64,000 nucleotides of DNA from Ornithinicoccus hortensis. Lineage in GTDB: Bacteria > Actinomycetota > Actinomycetes > Actinomycetales > Dermatophilaceae. Location of the stretch: positions 2,790,001-2,854,000 of the forward strand of contig NZ_VFOP01000001.1 in the NCBI RefSeq assembly GCF_006716185.1. The letters run 5' to 3'. This document shows positions 1 to 8,239 of the stretch, piece by piece; within the stretch, counting starts at the first letter, position 1, and each line of letters begins with the position of its first letter. The translations under genes were made by a program, and so were the position numbers. A model generated the notes under the pieces. It made no database searches. It was given only the letters and a program-made list of their open reading frames with translations, and was not told where the DNA came from.

Positions 1-98
1 ACGACATAGACAAGAGGTTCTGCACAGGAACTTTTGGCGGGTCGGCACCCCGGCGAGATTCCGCACCGTGTCGGACCCACCAGGCAGGATGGACCTTG

Positions 99-1289
99 AT
101 GCGACACATCAACGACAACGAGAGACGCAACAGGTTGGCCGTGCGCCACGGGATCCACCCGGACCACCGGCTACCCGACGCGGTGGCCGCCACCAGGGCG
201 ATGACCGTGCTCCACGCGACCGAGGCCGCGACGGTCCACCTCTCGGTCCAGGCCCGGGTCGACGGGACGACGCCGGCGGACATCGACCATGCCCTCTACG
301 AGGACCGGTCCCTGGTGAAGCAGCTGGCGATGCGGCGCACCCTGTTCGTCTTTCCGCGCGACCTCCTGCCCGCCGCCCTGGGCAGCGCCTCGGCCCGGGT
401 CGCGGTCGAGCAGCGCCGGGTGATCACCCGCGACGTCGAGATGCACGGGGTCGCCGAGGACGGCGCAGCCTGGCTCGACCGGGCCTGCGACGCCGTCCTC
501 ACACGGCTCGAGCCCGGTGACTGCCTGTCCGCCAAACAACTGCGCGAGGAGATCCCGGAGCTCCGCGGCACCATCACGGTCAACACCTCCAAGAAGTACG
601 GCGGGACCTTCCAGATCGCACCGCGGGTGTTCACCCTGCTCGGCGCCCAGGGGCAGCTGGTGCGCGCGACAAACGGTGGCCACTGGCGTCTGGGGCGCCC
701 GACCTGGACCTCGATGGGCACCTGGCTCGGGCAGGAGGTCATGCCGCTGACCACCGAGGAGGGGTATGCCGAGCTGACCCGTCGCTGGCTCGGCACCTTC
801 GGGCCGGGCACGGTGGAGGACCTTCAATGGTGGCTGGGCTCCACCAAGTCCGCAGCGCGGGCGGCCCTCGCGACGGTCGACGCGAGGGAAGTCTCGCTGG
901 ACGGCGGTATCCACGGGTGGGTCCTGCCCGACGACGAGGCACCGGTCGCGGCACCCGAACCGTGGGCGGCGCTGCTTCCCACCCTCGACCCGACCACCAT
1001 GGGGTGGAAGCTCCGCGACTTCTACCTCGCCCCGGAGCACGTGCCGTACCTGTTCGACAGCAACGGCAACGGCGGCACCACGGCCTGGTGGAACGGCCGC
1101 ATCGTGGGCTGCTGGGTGCAGGACCCGGATGCCGTGGTCCGTGTCGTGCTGCGCGACGGCGAGGAGGTCGGAGCAGCCGGCACCAGGGCCCTGCAGGACG
1201 AGGCGGAGCGACTCACCCGGTGGCTGGACGGCGTCGTGATCAGCAACGTCTACAAGTCGCAGCTCATGAAGCGGGCAATCTTGCCCTAG
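99..1289 (+). CDS. Winged-helix DNA-binding protein, YcaQ/AlkX-like (HTH_42)
   Basis: The 396-residue protein matches the HTH_42 family, which includes the crosslink-repair DNA glycosylase YcaQ. Its N-terminus has the family pattern (Arg-rich start, then an alpha-helical stretch ending LHATEAATVHLSVQARV). The centre carries the winged-helix block and the C-terminus the LPTLDPTTMGWKLRDFYL and AWWNGRIVGCWVQ blocks. A TTG lies one codon upstream, but the ATG at 99 is the simpler start. Role in the cell is inferred only at family level: DNA binding, possibly glycosylase-like repair of bulky or crosslinked bases. It appears monocistronic and is followed by a hairpin terminator. Family assignment is firm, catalytic activity is not shown. 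Confidence 0.82.
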   Translation: MRHINDNERRNRLAVRHGIHPDHRLPDAVAATRAMTVLHATEAATVHLSVQARVDGTTPADIDHALYEDRSLVKQLAMRRTLFVFPRDLLPAALGSASARVAVEQRRVITRDVEMHGVAEDGAAWLDRACDAVLTRLEPGDCLSAKQLREEIPELRGTITVNTSKKYGGTFQIAPRVFTLLGAQGQLVRATNGGHWRLGRPTWTSMGTWLGQEVMPLTTEEGYAELTRRWLGTFGPGTVEDLQWWLGSTKSAARAALATVDAREVSLDGGIHGWVLPDDEAPVAAPEPWAALLPTLDPTTMGWKLRDFYLAPEHVPYLFDSNGNGGTTAWWNGRIVGCWVQDPDAVVRVVLRDGEEVGAAGTRALQDEAERLTRWLDGVVISNVYKSQLMKRAILP

Positions 1290-1315
1290 TGGTCGCACCA
1301 CTGCCCCAGGGGCAG
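1288..1315 (+). terminator. Double hairpin after the winged-helix gene
   Basis: Two hairpins sit directly after the stop codon: AGTGG/CCACT (1288-1302) and a perfect palindrome CTGCCCC-A-GGGGCAG at 1301-1315. No T tract follows, as is common for high-GC actinobacterial terminators. It probably ends transcription of the gene before it. Confidence 0.5.
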
Positions 1316-1404
1316 CGAAAGGCGACCCAACCGGCAGTGCCCGAGCGGCGTCATACTGCTGAGACGGGCACGACGGCGTGCCCCAGGCACCCCCGGAGGT
1401 CCCG

Positions 1405-3195
1405 ATGAGCGCACTGCGTCCCACCCATCACCTGCTGCGGCGCCTGCTCCTGGGGCTCCTCCTCATCGCGCTCGGCCCCGGACTCCTGGCCGGCCCCGGC
1501 GCCGTAGCCACGACGACCAACCCGGCGGCCGGGGCCTCGTCCTCCGGCACGGTCCGCCAAACCACCGACCACGAGACGCAGGGTGACCTCGCCTTCCGCC
1601 TGGAACGACTCTCCGGCACCGACCGGTATGCCACGGCGGCGGCCATCAGCGCACGGTTCTTCGGGTCCGGCGTCCCGGTGGCGCTCGTGGTGACCGGCGC
1701 CGAGTTCCCCGACGGCCTCGCCGCGGGACCGGTGGGCGACCGGCTCGGCGGCCCCGTGCTGTTCACCCGGCATACCTCGCTCCCTGCCAGCACCACCGCG
1801 GAACTGAAGCGGCTCAAGCCACAGCGCATCCTGGTGGCGGGCGGGACGGCTGCGGTGTCCAACGGGGTGCTCAACCAGCTGGACGCGTTGGCCACCTCGG
1901 GTGCCACCCGCATCTCGGGCCCGGACCGCTACGCCACGGCGGCGGCGCTGTCCAAGCACGCGTTCCCGGGCGGCGCCTCGATCGCGTACGTCGCCACCGG
2001 GAGGGCGTTCCCCGACGCACTCGCCGGAGGGGCCGCCGCCGGGGTCCAGGACGCGCCGATGCTGCTGACCGCCAGGTACTCCCTCAGCGACGCGACGCGC
2101 ACCGAGCTGGAACGTCTGGCGCCCGACCGGATCATGCTGTTGGGCGGCACCGCGTCGGTCTCGAACACCGTCGCGAGCCAGCTGTCCGAGATCGCCGTCA
2201 CCGAGCGGGTCTCCGGCAGCGACCGGTACCAGACAGCACTGGCCATCTCCCGTCGCGTGTTCGGCCCCGACCGGCCGGGCTTCCTGATGGCGACCGGCAC
2301 CAACTGGCCGGATGCCCTCGCGGCGAGCCCGGCGACCCGGACCACGCGCGGCCCCCTGCTGCTGTCCTCCGGGACCAATCTCCCCGGCGGCACGACGACC
2401 GAGCTCCGCCGCACCACCCCGACCCGGGCATACCTGCTCGGCGGCACCGACGTGGTGGACCGCGAGATCGCCCGCAAGGTGCAGGCCATCCTCGGGGTCT
2501 GTTCGGCGGGGGCCAGGCCCTCCCCCGGCTCCCAGGAGGTCTTCGACCACGTGCCCGGCGCCACCAAGCAGCTGGCCTTCACCCTCGACATGGGCGGCCG
2601 GATGGACCCGGCGATGGACATCGTGGAGTTCCTGATCGACAACCAGGTCTGCACGACCTTCTTCCCCACGGGCATCACCGCCAACTCGCCGGAGGGACGA
2701 CAGGTCCTGGAGCTCATCTCGGCCAACCCGCACCTGTTCGAGGTCGGCAACCACACCGTGCACCACTGCGACCTGGTCAACGGCGGAGGAGGCAGCCCGA
2801 CCACCGCCCCCTGCCAGCGGAGCATGACCGCGCAGTTCATCCGGGACGAGCTCACCGGCGCCGAGTCGACCATCGAGCTGCGCACCGACGGCATGACGGT
2901 CACCCCCTACTGGCGACCGCCCTACGGCTCGCACAACAGCTTCGTGCGCAGTGCGGCCGCCCAGGTGGACTACACCAAGACGGTCCTGTGGAACCGCGAC
3001 ACCATCGACTGGTCGCTGGACACGACGACCCAACAGATCATCGACCGGGTCACCAAGCCGCTGCCGCCGGCAGGGACGATCGTCCTGGCCCACATCGGTG
3101 GTTACCGGACCCTCGACGCGCTCCCCACGATCGTGAGCACGCTCCGCGCGAACGGCTACACCTTCACCACGATCTCGGACCTGCGGGACGGCTAG
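1405..3195 (+). CDS. Secreted polysaccharide deacetylase with three cell-wall-binding type 2 repeats
   Basis: The 596-residue exported protein starts at the ATG preceded by GGAGG at 1395-1399. A GTG at 1378 in the same frame lacks a ribosome site. Residues about 8-35 form a signal peptide. Three cell-wall-binding repeats follow (about 66-165, 166-260, 261-355), each opening with a variant of RLSGTDRYATA. The C-terminal 210 residues are a NodB-type deacetylase: TLDMGG (motif 1), NHTVHHCD (motif 2), RPPYGS (motif 3). Motif 1 is normally TFDDG, and here the metal-binding second Asp is Met. The likely job is N-deacetylation or remodelling of peptidoglycan or wall glycans at the surface. A 7-bp hairpin (1366-1383) lies in the leader. 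A weak -10 (CATACT near 1351) suggests the transcript starts just upstream. Confidence 0.85.
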   Translation: MSALRPTHHLLRRLLLGLLLIALGPGLLAGPGAVATTTNPAAGASSSGTVRQTTDHETQGDLAFRLERLSGTDRYATAAAISARFFGSGVPVALVVTGAEFPDGLAAGPVGDRLGGPVLFTRHTSLPASTTAELKRLKPQRILVAGGTAAVSNGVLNQLDALATSGATRISGPDRYATAAALSKHAFPGGASIAYVATGRAFPDALAGGAAAGVQDAPMLLTARYSLSDATRTELERLAPDRIMLLGGTASVSNTVASQLSEIAVTERVSGSDRYQTALAISRRVFGPDRPGFLMATGTNWPDALAASPATRTTRGPLLLSSGTNLPGGTTTELRRTTPTRAYLLGGTDVVDREIARKVQAILGVCSAGARPSPGSQEVFDHVPGATKQLAFTLDMGGRMDPAMDIVEFLIDNQVCTTFFPTGITANSPEGRQVLELISANPHLFEVGNHTVHHCDLVNGGGGSPTTAPCQRSMTAQFIRDELTGAESTIELRTDGMTVTPYWRPPYGSHNSFVRSAAAQVDYTKTVLWNRDTIDWSLDTTTQQIIDRVTKPLPPAGTIVLAHIGGYRTLDALPTIVSTLRANGYTFTTISDLRDG

Positions 3196-3228
3196 GCGAA
3201 CCTGGGGCGACCGGCCGCACAGCACCGG

Positions 3229-4227
3229 TCAGACGGTGGAGCGGGACCTCCCGGGGAGCAGCGTCAGCAGCAGCCCGGCCGCGATCCAGCAGCCGAGCAC
3301 GATGAACGCCCCGGTGGATCCCGCGCCGTCGAACCAGCCGACGGACCGGAGCGCCGTGGCCGTGGCGCCGGGCGGCAGGACCTGACCCAGGGCGCCCCAG
3401 CCGGCGGGCAACATCTCCGGCGCCGACATGGCCCCGGAGAGCGGGTTGCCGAGCAGCACCATCACGGCCGCTACCAGACCGATCGCGGCGGTGCCCAGGA
3501 AGCGGTGCAGCCCGACGATCGTCGTCCCGATGGCACAGATCCCCAGGGCGAGCACCCCGGCATTGGCCCAGAAGGAGCCGGCCAGGGCGCTGAACCACGT
3601 CTGCATCACCAGGGTCAGCACCAGTCCGCCGCCTACCGCCACGGCGAGGACGGTGGCGAGGCGCCGACCACGGCCGACGATCTGAAGGCAGCTGAGGGCT
3701 CCCGACGCGATACCGCCGATCACGATCGGCAGGACGGCCGACCCGAGCCCGACGCCGCGCGGGTCATCGTCCGGCAGGGGCACCACGTCCGTCACCTGGA
3801 GCGGGCCGCCGGCCTCCGCGGGCACGTTGGCCGCCAACTGCCCCAGCGCGGACGCCACCGCGGGGCTCGCCGCAGTGGCCGTGAGCATCCGGCCACCATC
3901 CGGACCGAGCAGGATCGCACCGTAGACCTCGCGGTCGCGGATCGCCTGCTCGGCCGCGTCCTGGTCCGCCAGCACGCTGATCTCGAAGGCGTCCTCGCCC
4001 GCTGCGGCAGCGAGCCGGTCGCCGAGCTGCCCGGCTACCTGCGGGGGCGCCACCACGCCGACGGGTATGCCGCGGGGTGCGCTGTGCAGGTTGGGCCAGG
4101 CGAACGCGGTGATGACCAGGCCCAGCAGCACGGCCACCCCGAGCGCCAGGCCCAGCACCCGTCCCCACGCGGTCGGGACCTGCGAACCGGGCCGGTGCTG
4201 CGGCTGCCGGGTCTGGGTTTCGACCAT
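3229..4227 (-). CDS. ABC-2/YhgE-like membrane protein, divergent from TetR
   Basis: The 332-residue membrane protein has an N-terminal anchor (about 25-45), a long extracytoplasmic segment of about 130 residues, and five or six further hydrophobic segments. This is the DUF3533/YhgE-Pip arrangement related to ABC-2 permeases. The start is the ATG at 4227, chosen because GGGAGG precedes it. An in-frame ATG at 4239 has none. The gene is divergent from a TetR regulator, with two TetR-type palindromes between them, so it is probably the regulated target. A role in export or envelope stress is guessed from context. No ATPase partner is adjacent. Substrate unknown. Confidence 0.7.
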   Translation of the reverse strand: MVETQTRQPQHRPGSQVPTAWGRVLGLALGVAVLLGLVITAFAWPNLHSAPRGIPVGVVAPPQVAGQLGDRLAAAAGEDAFEISVLADQDAAEQAIRDREVYGAILLGPDGGRMLTATAASPAVASALGQLAANVPAEAGGPLQVTDVVPLPDDDPRGVGLGSAVLPIVIGGIASGALSCLQIVGRGRRLATVLAVAVGGGLVLTLVMQTWFSALAGSFWANAGVLALGICAIGTTIVGLHRFLGTAAIGLVAAVMVLLGNPLSGAMSAPEMLPAGWGALGQVLPPGATATALRSVGWFDGAGSTGAFIVLGCWIAAGLLLTLLPGRSRSTV

Positions 4228-4240
4228 CTTGCCTCCCATA

Positions 4241-4308
4241 AACGAGCATTCGTTCTCTTTGAGAGAAGAGTCCTCCTCACACCCCGACCTTGTCAAGAAC
4301 GGTCGTTC
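4241..4308. promoter_or_regulatory. Pair of TetR-type operators between divergent genes
   Basis: Two related palindromes lie in the 97-bp divergent promoter region: AACGA-GCAT-TCGTT at 4241-4254 and GAACG-GT-CGTTC at 4297-4308. They share the ACG...CGT core. The second ends 16 bp before the TetR start codon and the first lies 14 bp before the membrane-protein start. This is what an autoregulated TetR controlling its divergent neighbour would need. Confidence 0.6.
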
Positions 4309-4324
4309 GGTTTTATGGTGCGGC

Positions 4325-4918
4325 ATGCCCAAGGTCACCGACGAGCACCGCGCGGCCCGCCGCCAGCAGATCCTGATGGCCACCCTCCGGTGCGTCGCCG
4401 TCGAAGGGCTCCACCGCACGACGATGGCCGACGTGATCCGCGAGTCCGGGCTCTCGGCCGGGGCGGTCTACGGCTACTTCAAGAGCAAGAACGACCTGAT
4501 CCTGGCGATCGCCGAGTTCGGCCTCGCACTGATGGACACCGAGCTGCGCGGCCTCGCGAAGGACGGGAACGTCCCCTCCCCCGACGAGGTGACCCGGCAG
4601 CTCACCCGGGCGATCGTCCGGCAGGCGGAGAGCCAGGAGATCGACATCACCAAGGTGGTGATCGCCGTGTGGGCCGAGGCGGTCCGCGACGAGGGGGTCC
4701 GCGCCATCGTGAGTGAGCGGATCAGGACACTGCGCGACTCCTACGCGGGCCTGGTCTCGGCACAGCAGGCGGCCGGGCTGGTCGATCCCGATGCCGATCC
4801 CCTGCACGTCACCCAGGTGATGGTCGGGATGCTGCCCGGGTTCATCCTGCAGCGCCTCGTGCTCCAGGACGTGGACCCCGAGGGGTATGCCGACGGCCTG
4901 GCGGCGCTTCGCCGGTAG
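4325..4918 (+). CDS. TetR family transcriptional regulator
   Basis: The 197-residue protein has a standard TetR helix-turn-helix at residues about 13-58 (RQQILMATLRCVAVEGLHRT, then VIRESGLSAGAVYGYFKSKN). A variable ligand-binding domain follows. Length is normal for the family. The ATG at 4325 fits the domain start. An earlier ATG at 4315 is out of frame. It is divergently transcribed from the membrane protein at 3229-4227, and two palindromes between them are likely its operators. The ligand is unknown. Confidence 0.88.
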   Translation: MPKVTDEHRAARRQQILMATLRCVAVEGLHRTTMADVIRESGLSAGAVYGYFKSKNDLILAIAEFGLALMDTELRGLAKDGNVPSPDEVTRQLTRAIVRQAESQEIDITKVVIAVWAEAVRDEGVRAIVSERIRTLRDSYAGLVSAQQAAGLVDPDADPLHVTQVMVGMLPGFILQRLVLQDVDPEGYADGLAALRR

Positions 4919-4973
4919 GTGGGTGCCCGGCCGGGTCGGGCGAGCGCCGCGACAGCGGGACGCAGGGAACAGG

Positions 4974-5897
4974 TCAGCGGGACGCCAGGAACTCGTCGAT
5001 CTCGGCCCGGGTAGGGGCGGTAGCGGGCCCGCGCCGGGTCACCTTGATGGCGCCGGCCGCATTGGCCCTGCGGGAGGCGGTGAGCAGGTCGGCCCCGGCA
5101 GCCAGTTCGGCGACCAGCACGCCGGTGTGTGCGTCGCCCGCGCCGTTGGTGTCGACCGGCTCCTGCGGGAAGCCGGGCAAGTGGACCACGTCGTCGGAGC
5201 CGGCCTCGAGCACGTAGCACCCGTCCGGACCGTCCCGCACGACGACCAGCGCCCCGTCGGGCAGCCGGTCCCGCACGGCGGGGACGGAGCCGGCCACGTC
5301 CTCGACCCCGGTCAGCTCGGCGGCTTCCTCGGCGTTGCTGGTCCACACGGCGGTGCCGGCCAGCATCCGGTCGCGCACGGACGCGGCGAGGCCGGCGAAC
5401 GCCGCCCCCGGGTCAAGCACCACCCGCACGTCCTCGCCCACGTCCTCGAGCCAGGCCAGCAACGGGTCGCGGGTGGGCTCCAGCAGGGTGTAGCCGGTCA
5501 CGCAGACCAGGTCGCCGCCCGAGGCCCGGGAGGTCGCCAGGCTCTCGGGGGTGATCAGCCGCTCGGCCCCCAGGGTCGTCACGAAGGTCCGCTCCGCGCT
5601 CGGTTCGACCAGGACGACGCACACACCGGTGTCGGCATCCGGCACCGGCTCGCTGGACACGGCGACCCCCTCGGCCGCCAGCGCCGCGCGCACGAGGTCA
5701 CCGTTGGGCCCCGTGCCGTGCGCGCCGGCGTGCACCGCCTCGGCCCCGGAGCGCGCGGCGGCGGCGAGCACGCTCACCGAGCCCCCCGCATACCGGTTCT
5801 GGGAGGTGGCCATCACGTTGCCCCCGCGCCGTGGCAGCTGCTGCACCTCCACGACGAGGTCGACGAGTGCCTGTCCCGTGTGGATCACCCTGGTCAC
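4974..5897 (-). CDS. PfkB family sugar kinase
   Basis: The 307-residue cytoplasmic kinase of the ribokinase/PfkB family has the glycine-rich N-terminal block (NRYAGGSVSVLAAAARSG, about 34-51). It also has the C-terminal signature DTNGAGDAHTG (249-259) with catalytic Asp255. It transfers a phosphate from ATP to a sugar or nucleoside, and the exact substrate cannot be read from sequence. It starts with GTG and is divergent from phzF with only 17 bp between start codons, so any promoters must lie inside the opposite genes or the transcripts must be leaderless. It is convergent with the TetR gene. Confidence 0.85.
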   Translation of the reverse strand: MTRVIHTGQALVDLVVEVQQLPRRGGNVMATSQNRYAGGSVSVLAAAARSGAEAVHAGAHGTGPNGDLVRAALAAEGVAVSSEPVPDADTGVCVVLVEPSAERTFVTTLGAERLITPESLATSRASGGDLVCVTGYTLLEPTRDPLLAWLEDVGEDVRVVLDPGAAFAGLAASVRDRMLAGTAVWTSNAEEAAELTGVEDVAGSVPAVRDRLPDGALVVVRDGPDGCYVLEAGSDDVVHLPGFPQEPVDTNGAGDAHTGVLVAELAAGADLLTASRRANAAGAIKVTRRGPATAPTRAEIDEFLASR

Positions 5898-5914
5898 CCG
5901 GGTGACACTAGGGC

Positions 5915-6742
5915 ATGCGCTTCTCCCAGGTCGATGTCTTCTCCGGCACGTCCTACCGGGGCAACCCGCTGGCCGTGGTGCACGACGCCGAGGGCCTGCC
6001 CGAGGAGGACCTCGCCCGGTTCGCGAACTGGACCAACCTGTCGGAGACCACCTTCCTCCTGCCGCCCACCGTCCCCGGCGCCGACTACCGGGTGCGGATC
6101 TTCACCGTCACCGAGGAGCTTCCGTTCGCCGGTCACCCCACGCTGGGCAGTGCCCGCGCCTGGCTCGCCGCTGGCGGCGTTCCCGCCAGTGAGGGTGTGG
6201 TGGTGCAGGAGTGCGGGGCCGGCCTGGTGCCGGTCCGGTATGCCGACAGCCACCTCGCCTTCGCCGCGCCACCGTTCCTCCGGTCCGGTCCCGTCGACCC
6301 GTCCGATCTCGACCGGATCGCGCGCGCCCTCCGGATCGACCCGGGGCAGATCCGGCACAGCCAGTGGATCGACAACGGTCCCGGCTGGGTCGGCGTGGTC
6401 CTGGCGTCGGCCGAGGAGGTGCTCGCGCTCCGGCCGGACTTCGCGGCCTTCGACGGTCTCGACATCGGCGTGATCGGGCCACACGGCCCCGGTGGACCGG
6501 CCGACTACGAGGTGCGGGCGTTCGTGCCCGGGCTTGGCGCCACCGAGGACCCGGTCACCGGCAGCCTGAACGCCGGGTTCGGAGTGTGGCTCACCGGGGC
6601 GGGGCTCGCCCCCACGTCGTTCACCGTCCGCCAGGGCACGGCGCTGGGCCGCGCAGGCGACGTCACCCTGTCCGTCGAGGGGGACCAGGTGTGGGTCGGG
6701 GGCCAGGCAACCGTCATGATCAGCGGAGAGATCCGGTTCTGA
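5915..6742 (+). CDS. PhzF family isomerase
   Basis: The 275-residue protein belongs to the PhzF/diaminopimelate-epimerase-like fold. It begins RFSQVDVFSGTSYRGNPLAVV, as members do, and has the catalytic Glu in NLSETTF (Glu44, equivalent to Glu45 of phenazine PhzF). The second-half block LGATEDPVTGSLNAG is also conserved. Phenazine genes are absent, so this is one of the many stand-alone PhzF-like isomerases of unknown substrate. The next gene starts 17 bp later on the same strand, which suggests an operon with the decarboxylase. Confidence 0.88.
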   Translation: MRFSQVDVFSGTSYRGNPLAVVHDAEGLPEEDLARFANWTNLSETTFLLPPTVPGADYRVRIFTVTEELPFAGHPTLGSARAWLAAGGVPASEGVVVQECGAGLVPVRYADSHLAFAAPPFLRSGPVDPSDLDRIARALRIDPGQIRHSQWIDNGPGWVGVVLASAEEVLALRPDFAAFDGLDIGVIGPHGPGGPADYEVRAFVPGLGATEDPVTGSLNAGFGVWLTGAGLAPTSFTVRQGTALGRAGDVTLSVEGDQVWVGGQATVMISGEIRF

Positions 6743-6759
6743 CCCGAGGTGTGTGGCTG

Positions 6760-8148
6760 ATGCAAGACCTGCACGAGTTGTTCCGACGCGCGGCCGACGA
6801 GGCTGCCGGTTTCCGCAGTTCGCTCGGCACCCGCCCGGTGCAGGCACCGGTCGACCAGGCGCGGGCGAAGGAGTTGCTGGACGTCCCGCTGCCGGACGCG
6901 CCGCGGGATCCGGCCGAGGTGGTCGACCACCTGGTCTCGGCCGCCACGCCGGGCCTGATGTCGACCCCCGGTCCGCGCTACTTCGGTTTCGTCGTGGGTG
7001 GCGCCCTGCCGGCGGCATCGGCCGCGGACCTGCTCGCGGTCGGTTGGGACCAGTGCGCCTTCAACGGGTCCCTCTCCCCCGCCGCCGCGGCCGCCGAAGA
7101 GGTGGCCGGCGGCTGGCTCAAGGAGCTGCTCGGCCTGCCGGAGACGGCCGGGGTCGGCTTCGTGACCGGGGCCCAGGGGGCCAACACCGTGGGGCTCACC
7201 TCGGCCCGACACCACCTGATGCGCCAGGCGGGCTGGGACGTCGAGCGCCGGGGCCTCAACGGGGCGCCGGCCATGCGGGTGCTCGCCGGCGCCGAGCGCC
7301 ACGCCACGATCGACCGCTCGCTGCGCCTGCTCGGCCTGGGCTCGGACTGCCTGGAAGAGGTAGCCGTCAACGACGAGGGGGCGATCGACACCGCGGACCT
7401 GGCCCGGGTCCTGGCGGACGGGCCCACCGGCCCCGAGCACCCGACCGTCGTCTGCCTGCAGGCCGGCAACGTCAACACCGGCGCCGTCGACGACCTGCGC
7501 GCCGCGACCGAACTGGCCCACGCGGAAGCGGCCTGGGTACACGTGGACGGTGCCTTCGGGCTGTGGGCCGCGGCCAGTCCCGCCCTGCGGCACCTGGTGG
7601 ACGGCGTGGAACTGGCGGACTCCTGGGGCTGCGACGGCCACAAGTGGCTCAACGTCCCCTACGACTCCGGCTTCGCGTTCTGCTCCCGGCCAGAGGTGCA
7701 GACCGCCGCCATGTCCTACACGGCCTCCTACCTGACCGGGTCCGGGGCCTCGCCCGGTGCGGCAGACTTCACCGCCGAGTCCTCGCGCAGGGCCCGGGGT
7801 TTCGCGGTGTGGGCCGCGCTCCAGGAGCTGGGCCGCGACGGGGTGGCCGACCTGGTCGACCGCACCTGCGCGCTGGCCCGCCGGTTCGCCGCGGCGCTGT
7901 CCGACGCGGGACTGGAGATTGTCAACGACGTGGTGCTCAACCAGGTCCTGGTTGGGTTCGGCGAGGACGACGCGCGCACCGACGAGATCCTGGCCCGCAT
8001 CCAGCAGGACGGCACCTGCTGGATGGGCGGCACGACCTGGCGCGGTCGTCGGCTGATGCGGATCGCGGTGTCCAACCACCTGACGACGGAGGCCGACGTC
8101 GACGCCTCGGTCGAGGCCGTGCTCCGCGCCGCCAGGCACACCGGGTAG
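6760..8148 (+). CDS. PLP-dependent group II amino-acid decarboxylase
   Basis: The 462-residue protein is a pyridoxal-phosphate decarboxylase of the aromatic-amino-acid/glutamate type. The PLP-binding lysine lies in DGHKWLNVPYDSG (Lys295). Other family marks are the N-terminal TPGPRYFGFVVGG, FVTGAQGANT, and HVDGAFGLWA with the PLP-contacting Asp. The ATG at 6760 has GAGG ten bases upstream, while a GTG at 6751 is too close to it. Substrate is uncertain: aromatic amino acids, glutamate or a related compound. It is probably co-transcribed with the phzF-like gene. Confidence 0.86.
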   Translation: MQDLHELFRRAADEAAGFRSSLGTRPVQAPVDQARAKELLDVPLPDAPRDPAEVVDHLVSAATPGLMSTPGPRYFGFVVGGALPAASAADLLAVGWDQCAFNGSLSPAAAAAEEVAGGWLKELLGLPETAGVGFVTGAQGANTVGLTSARHHLMRQAGWDVERRGLNGAPAMRVLAGAERHATIDRSLRLLGLGSDCLEEVAVNDEGAIDTADLARVLADGPTGPEHPTVVCLQAGNVNTGAVDDLRAATELAHAEAAWVHVDGAFGLWAAASPALRHLVDGVELADSWGCDGHKWLNVPYDSGFAFCSRPEVQTAAMSYTASYLTGSGASPGAADFTAESSRRARGFAVWAALQELGRDGVADLVDRTCALARRFAAALSDAGLEIVNDVVLNQVLVGFGEDDARTDEILARIQQDGTCWMGGTTWRGRRLMRIAVSNHLTTEADVDASVEAVLRAARHTG

Positions 8149-8239
8149 GCGCACGGCATACGATCTGCAGTGAACGGCCACAGGCGCACCGCAGCTGACC
8201 GGATCGGGGACCGGCGCCCGGGGCCAGATCGGAGCGTCC

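Noticed and set aside
1351-1404. c-di-AMP (ydaO-type) riboswitch before the cell-wall deacetylase
   Set aside because: Such riboswitches are common before wall genes, but only about 50 bp of leader and a single small hairpin are available here.
5915-6742. Phenazine biosynthesis cluster
   Set aside because: Only a PhzF-like gene is present, with no phzA-E or G. Stand-alone PhzF-like proteins are common.
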